A DNA stretch of 16,064 bases, from the NCBI GenBank assembly GCA_903885865.1, contig CAISKH010000017.1, positions 1-16,064 on the forward strand, given 5' to 3'. Position 1 is the stretch's first letter. The number at the start of each line of letters is the position of its first letter. Under the pieces are notes generated by a model. The model was not told the DNA's origin. It searched no databases and was given only the letters and a program-made list of their open reading frames with translations. The translations under genes were made by a program, and so were the position numbers. This DNA is from an uncultured Mucilaginibacter sp. (GTDB taxonomy: Bacteria; Bacteroidota; Bacteroidia; Sphingobacteriales; Sphingobacteriaceae). Below are positions 12,069 to 16,064 of the stretch, one piece after another.

Positions 12069-13682
12069 TTAGTGCCCCCCGCTTTTTTCAACGGTGGTAT
12101 GATCGATATTAATACCTTGTTTGATGAGTTCCTGCCTTACTTTCCAGGCAAAGAATATGATGTAGGCAAAGCCAATAACCGGAACAATGTATGATTGATG
12201 TATACCGGTGGTATCAGCCAATAATCCCTGTACAGGGGGAATTATAGCGCCGCCCAATATCATCATAATTAAAAATGCCGAACCCTGACCAGTATATTTT
12301 CCTAAACCGGTAATGGCCAGCGAGAAGATAGACGGCCACATGATAGAGCAACATAAGCCACCGCTGATGAAGGCGAATACAGCTAACATGCCTGTTGAAA
12401 ATAAACCGATCAGCATAAATATCGTACCCAATATGCCTAAAGAAACCAAAGTGCGTACCGGCTTTTGCTGGCCAATGTAGAACGCAGCTATTAATACCAC
12501 AATGCTTATGGCGTAAATGTATAAGTTGCTAATGTTTGCACCACTATACCAATTAGCAAACAATACTACAGCGAATGCCACAAACGGAACAACAATAGTT
12601 AATATATTTTTTGTCGATTTTGAAAGGTTGAAGGCCCCGATGGCACCCGTCCACCTGCCAATCATTAAGCTACCCCAATACAACGAAATGAATGGCGACA
12701 TTTGGGATTCGGTAAATCCGCCAAAATCGGGCAGTTTAAGCAGAGCGCCCATGTTACTTTGTATGGTAACTTCGGTTCCTACATAGGTAAATATGGCTAT
12801 CATGCCCAAAATTAACTGCGGGTATTGCATGGCGCCCCACCCATTCTTACCACCTTTAGCCGCGAATAATGTACCTATTAAGGAAAGTAATATAATAGCA
12901 AGCGACGAATAAATAAATACTCCTTTATTAAGCCCGGTAAAACCGGCTAACTGATCGGCCACCATGATCAAACAAAAACCGAATAACATAATTATTAATG
13001 GTAATGTTGGTTTGGTGCTTGCCTCTATCTTTTCATCACTGGTAACAACGGGTAGTTTTGAAACGTAGAAAAACAAAGCAACAGCTAAAAACAAGCCTGC
13101 AAGCAAATAATACAAGTTATTTATAGTTGACAGCGGAATGCTGCTTGCTGCTGCGCCTGCTATTTTGCCGAATAATACTTTACTTACTATAATTGGACCC
13201 AATAAACCACCGATATTGTTAATACCCCCGGCAAAATTTAAGCGGTTTGAGCCTGTTTCAGGCGGGCCAAGCGCTACCACAAACGGGTTAGCGGCGGTTT
13301 GCTGTAAAGAAAACCCTAGGGCAATAATAAAAAACGCGCTCAAAACAAACAGGAACGAACCCGTAGCCACAGCGGGTATCATACACAAAGCGCCCACTGC
13401 CGATAAAACCAGGCCAAGTACAATGCCGTTTTTATAGCCTAATTTATTCAATATATCAACCTTAGTAGCCTGCGAAGCAAAATAAAGTATGAGCGAACCT
13501 ATAAAGTACCCCCCGTAAAAAGTAAAATCAATTAATTGCGATTCAAACTGGGTTAAATGAAAGTGTGCTTTGCAGAAAGGTATAAATATACCGTTAGAAG
13601 CTGCTAAGAAGCCCCAGAAGAAAAACACAGTAACCAGCGTATATAATGCCGACCCATAGCTTTTTGAGTTATTTTTTTCCAT
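12069..13682 (-). CDS. fucP: FucP-family sugar permease (major facilitator superfamily)
   Basis: This 537-residue inner-membrane transporter resembles L-fucose:H+ symporters: LVTVFFFWGF near the N-terminus, YGGYFIGSLI in helix 2, and QQTAANPFVVALGP in the helix 4 region. I chose the ATG at 13682; an ATG at 13730 would add 16 residues of AT-rich upstream sequence. Most FucP-type proteins have about 430 residues and 12 helices. Here an insertion at about 227-274 between the two halves adds two likely membrane helices, suggesting 14. By eye, D46 and E135 of E. coli FucP correspond to G31 and Q128, while D52 is acidic where E. coli has Gln. The substrate could therefore differ from fucose, although the nearby fucosidase supports fucose. 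Confidence 0.85.
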   Translation of the reverse strand: MEKNNSKSYGSALYTLVTVFFFWGFLAASNGIFIPFCKAHFHLTQFESQLIDFTFYGGYFIGSLILYFASQATKVDILNKLGYKNGIVLGLVLSAVGALCMIPAVATGSFLFVLSAFFIIALGFSLQQTAANPFVVALGPPETGSNRLNFAGGINNIGGLLGPIIVSKVLFGKIAGAAASSIPLSTINNLYYLLAGLFLAVALFFYVSKLPVVTSDEKIEASTKPTLPLIIMLFGFCLIMVADQLAGFTGLNKGVFIYSSLAIILLSLIGTLFAAKGGKNGWGAMQYPQLILGMIAIFTYVGTEVTIQSNMGALLKLPDFGGFTESQMSPFISLYWGSLMIGRWTGAIGAFNLSKSTKNILTIVVPFVAFAVVLFANWYSGANISNLYIYAISIVVLIAAFYIGQQKPVRTLVSLGILGTIFMLIGLFSTGMLAVFAFISGGLCCSIMWPSIFSLAITGLGKYTGQGSAFLIMMILGGAIIPPVQGLLADTTGIHQSYIVPVIGFAYIIFFAWKVRQELIKQGINIDHTTVEKSGGH

Positions 13683-13753
13683 TTTATTTAGGTTATGGTT
13701 AATTGGTTTTAAAATGCTAACATAATTCATTTTTTATAATTCTTCTTATACTA

Positions 13754-13796
13754 TTTTAATTAATAAAAACACAACTTTAAATTAATAAACACACAA
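13754..13796. promoter_or_regulatory. Tandem 22-base-period direct repeat, possible operator
   Basis: Positions 13754-13774 and 13776-13796 are two 21-base copies that agree at 19 of 21 positions, separated by one base. The shared core is ATTAATAAA followed by ACACAA. The 22-base period is close to two turns of DNA, so two protein dimers could bind the same face. The site lies 72 or more bases upstream of fucP and just upstream of the exporter promoter on the other side. Confidence 0.5.
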
Positions 13797-13808
13797 TATT
13801 AAGTTTCG

Positions 13809-13837
13809 TTGTTTAAGAGATAAAAATTGCATATTCG
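13809..13837 (+). promoter_or_regulatory. Possible promoter for the LysE-type exporter gene
   Basis: TTG at 13809-13811 is followed after 18 bases by CATATTCG at 13830-13837, which matches TAnnTTTG at four of six fixed positions and is followed by CA as in other boxes here. The box ends 31 bases before the ATG at 13869. Confidence 0.35.
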
Positions 13838-13868
13838 CAGTCAAAACTGAACCAAAGGCTACATATTA

Positions 13869-14516
13869 ATGATAGAAGCAGTTATTTCGGGAATAGGAAT
13901 TGGGATAGTGCTGACATTTCTTACCGGGCCGGTATTCTTTGCATTAATTAAAACCAGCATCGAACGTGGCTTTCACGCAGGCGTATACATGGCGCTGGGC
14001 GTAGTATCGAGCGATATTGTTTTTGTAGGCAGCATATTATTTGGCTCGCAACTGTTTGACATTCCCGTCCATGCTAAAATCGTTGCGGGCGAGGTTGGAA
14101 GCGTTATTTTATTTGGCGTGGGCATTTACTACATTTTCAAAAAAGCCGATGTAAATTATACCAACATTGCCCCTACCGGCCTTAAACGCACCGGTTATTT
14201 TTTAAAAGGGTTTTTGATGTGCATTTTTAACCCTACCATCCTGTTTCACTGGATAACCGTTATTGGTACCGCCAGTACTATTTATAATAACAGCGTGCAT
14301 CACCGGGCATTTAAAATTGCCATTATGTTTTTAACCATACTCATTGTACAATTCGGGCTGGATACCACCAAGGCGTTTTATGCCAATAAGCTGCGTGATA
14401 AAATATCGGTAAAACTGGTTCATCGCCTCAATGAGGTTGCCGGTGTAGCGCTCATTATTGCGTCGCTTATATTGTTTGATAAGCTGGTAACGCATTATGT
14501 TTTTTCGCCAATTTAA
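13869..14516 (+). CDS. LysE/RhtB-family amino-acid exporter
   Basis: This 215-residue inner-membrane protein has about six hydrophobic segments and the LysE-superfamily pattern near the N-terminus: GIGIGIVLTFLTGPVFFALIKTSIERGFHAGVYMALGVVSSD. These exporters expel amino acids or related small metabolites using proton motive force. The segment FLMCIFNPTILFHW contains the Asn-Pro motif typical of the third or fourth helix. The exact substrate cannot be inferred. It is divergent from the permease gene and ends directly against a GC-rich palindromic element. Confidence 0.87.
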   Translation: MIEAVISGIGIGIVLTFLTGPVFFALIKTSIERGFHAGVYMALGVVSSDIVFVGSILFGSQLFDIPVHAKIVAGEVGSVILFGVGIYYIFKKADVNYTNIAPTGLKRTGYFLKGFLMCIFNPTILFHWITVIGTASTIYNNSVHHRAFKIAIMFLTILIVQFGLDTTKAFYANKLRDKISVKLVHRLNEVAGVALIIASLILFDKLVTHYVFSPI

Positions 14517-14603
14517 CCCCCCTAACCCCCTGAAGGGGGAACAATAGCGGATACGGGCAGGCTGTTATAACATTTTCAACTCCCCCTTCGGGGGGCCGGG
14601 GGG
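14517..14603. repeat. GC-rich palindromic element between convergent genes
   Basis: Two C-rich/G-rich palindromes, CCCCCTGAAGGGGG at 14526-14539 and CCCCCTTCGGGGG at 14582-14594, lie inside an outer C6/G6 pair (14517-14522 with 14598-14603). The whole can fold as a long imperfect hairpin or a three-way junction on either strand. It fills the gap exactly: the exporter stop codon ends at 14516 and the purF-type stop begins at 14604. It is a plausible bidirectional transcription end, though without T-runs. I recall similar C5TGAAG5-type elements between genes in related genomes but cannot check this. Confidence 0.75.
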
Positions 14604-16064
14604 TTACATATAAGCCCTTTGATTCTTGCCTTCTATCCAGTTAACAAAGGCGCGATTAACAACTTTGTTGCCGCCGGGTGTTGGGTAATCGCCGCTAAAG
14701 TACCAGTCGCCGGTATGGTCCGGGCAGGCTTTGTGCAGGTTATCTAAAGTTTGATAGATCACTTCTACTTCGCAGTTTATATCTTTTGGTGTGATGATCC
14801 TTGCTATACGGTCTGATAGCTGCTGATCGGTAAACTGGTCGTAAATAGCTTTTACATAGTTTACAACCGCTTCTTTAGGCAGACCGGCGCTATCTTTACA
14901 CTTTTTATAAACATCCAGGATAACGTTCTCTTTGCCCTGCTCCTTCAGCAAACTGATGGCCGCTTCAAACGCCACAAACTCGCCCATGCGCGACATATCA
15001 ATGCCATAACAATCGGGGTAACGTATTTGCGGTGCCGATGATACCACTACAATTTTTTTAGGCCCCAGGCGGTCCAGTATTTTCAGGATGCTTTGTTTTA
15101 AGGTGGTACCCCGAACAATAGAATCATCCAGCACCACTAAAGTATCGGTGCCGTTTTTTATAAGCCCATACGTAGTATCGTATACATGTGCTACCATTTC
15201 GCTCCTGTCGGCATCCTGGGTAATAAAGGTGCGCAGCTTAACATCCTTGATCGCTATTTTTTCAATGCGCGGGGCAATGCATAATACTTCCATTAACTCC
15301 GCTTCGCTTATCTTATCCTCACGGTTAAGCAGCTTGTCGCGCTGGTATTTTTTTATGTATTTGTGTATACCCTCAACCATTCCGTAAAATGCTACCTCGG
15401 CGGTATTTGGAATGTACGAGAATACGGTGTTCTTGATATCATTATCAACCGCGCTCAATATTTGGGGGCAAAGCAGTCTGCCTAATTGTTTACGTTCCTT
15501 GTATATCGACGCGTCGCTCCCGCGCGAAAAATAAATACGTTCAAACGAGCAGGCTTTCTTTTCCAGCGGTTCGGCAAATTCAGTTTCGGTTATCTTGCCA
15601 TTCTTCTTCACAATTAAAGCATAGCCCGGGCGTATCTCTTTAATATCATCAATAGGGATATTGAACGCAGTTTGCAGGGCCGGGCGCTCGGAAGCAGCCA
15701 CTACAATTTCATCGTTATAATAATAGTAAGCAGGGCGTATACCCACCGGGTCGCGCATTACAAAGGCATCGCCATGGCCCAGTATACCGGCAATGGTATA
15801 ACCACCGTCCCAGTTTTTGGCCGATTTACGCAATATCTTAGCCACATCCATATCATTAGCTATAAGTTTGCTTATCTCTACGTTATCGTCAAGTCCTTCG
15901 CGCTTATATTGGTCAAACAGGCCCTGGTTTTCGGTATCAATAAAATGACCCATTTTTTCCAGAACGGTAACGGTATCCGCTTTCTCTTTAGGATGCTGGC
16001 CCAGATCGTATAATTGTTGTAATAGCTCATCAACATTGGTCATGTTAAAGTTGCCCGCTATAAC
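14604..16064 (-). CDS. purF: Amidophosphoribosyltransferase-type class II glutamine amidotransferase, N-terminus beyond the window
   Basis: The frame is open through the right edge, and the seven codons before the first Met (VIAGNFN) continue the family pattern NFNMTNVDELL, so the gene starts outside the window and the Met at 16043 is internal. The 486 visible residues include the later part of the glutaminase domain (GGYTIAGILGHGDAFVMRDPVGIRPAYYY, then VVAASERPALQTAF) and the phosphoribosyltransferase domain with the PRPP loop VVLDDSIVRGTT. The catalytic N-terminal Cys is not in view. PurF transfers ammonia from glutamine to PRPP in the first step of purine synthesis. Bacteroidota carry long members of about 600 or more residues like this one, sometimes besides a classical PurF, so true PurF activity is likely but not proven. 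Confidence 0.88.
   Translation of the reverse strand, partial: VIAGNFNMTNVDELLQQLYDLGQHPKEKADTVTVLEKMGHFIDTENQGLFDQYKREGLDDNVEISKLIANDMDVAKILRKSAKNWDGGYTIAGILGHGDAFVMRDPVGIRPAYYYYNDEIVVAASERPALQTAFNIPIDDIKEIRPGYALIVKKNGKITETEFAEPLEKKACSFERIYFSRGSDASIYKERKQLGRLLCPQILSAVDNDIKNTVFSYIPNTAEVAFYGMVEGIHKYIKKYQRDKLLNREDKISEAELMEVLCIAPRIEKIAIKDVKLRTFITQDADRSEMVAHVYDTTYGLIKNGTDTLVVLDDSIVRGTTLKQSILKILDRLGPKKIVVVSSAPQIRYPDCYGIDMSRMGEFVAFEAAISLLKEQGKENVILDVYKKCKDSAGLPKEAVVNYVKAIYDQFTDQQLSDRIARIITPKDINCEVEVIYQTLDNLHKACPDHTGDWYFSGDYPTPGGNKVVNRAFVNWIEGKNQRAYM

Overview
The window looks like ordinary chromosomal sequence from a member of the Bacteroidota, most likely the Sphingobacteriaceae (a Mucilaginibacter- or Pedobacter-like organism). 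Four observations support this. Upstream regions carry TAnnTTTG boxes, the -7 element of Bacteroidota promoters. Clear Shine-Dalgarno sequences are lacking. There is a DUF5606 protein, a family I know only from this phylum. The PurF-type protein at the right edge has the Bacteroidota-type architecture. Base and codon use appear uniform. I see no insertion sequence, phage gene, integrase, CRISPR array, tRNA or rRNA.

Left part (1-4990): a cyclophilin-type prolyl isomerase and a DUF5606 protein run rightward and meet a leftward zinc/cobalt-type CDF exporter. A rightward gpmI (phosphoglycerate mutase) overlaps a small lipoprotein gene, which ends tail-to-tail with a leftward secreted TPR protein. 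Middle (4990-10030): a 367-base regulatory gap precedes lon, followed by an LpxR-like outer-membrane lipid A deacylase, a leftward arfB (ribosome rescue) and a rightward cmk (CMP kinase). Right part (10050-16064): a leftward group holds a secreted GH29 alpha-L-fucosidase, a dCMP deaminase and a FucP-family sugar permease. Then come a rightward LysE/RhtB-type exporter and, at the edge, a leftward amidophosphoribosyltransferase-type gene cut by the window end.

Functional links are modest. The fucosidase and the FucP-like permease form a plausible fucose-glycan pair. Cmk, dCMP deaminase and the PurF-type enzyme all serve nucleotide metabolism but are not one operon. The rest is housekeeping, proteostasis (PPIase, Lon, ArfB) and envelope function.

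I found no multi-gene system that I could call new. The less ordinary signals are between and at the ends of genes. Short hairpin repeats built from 7-8 base words fill several gaps almost exactly. Three genes have start codons 3-4 bases after a TAnnTTTG box, which predicts leaderless mRNAs. The lon leader has a sigma-54-like site and a strong hairpin. A 22-base-period tandem repeat lies between fucP and the exporter gene. The FucP-like permease lacks both acidic residues known to matter in E. coli FucP and has two extra central helices.
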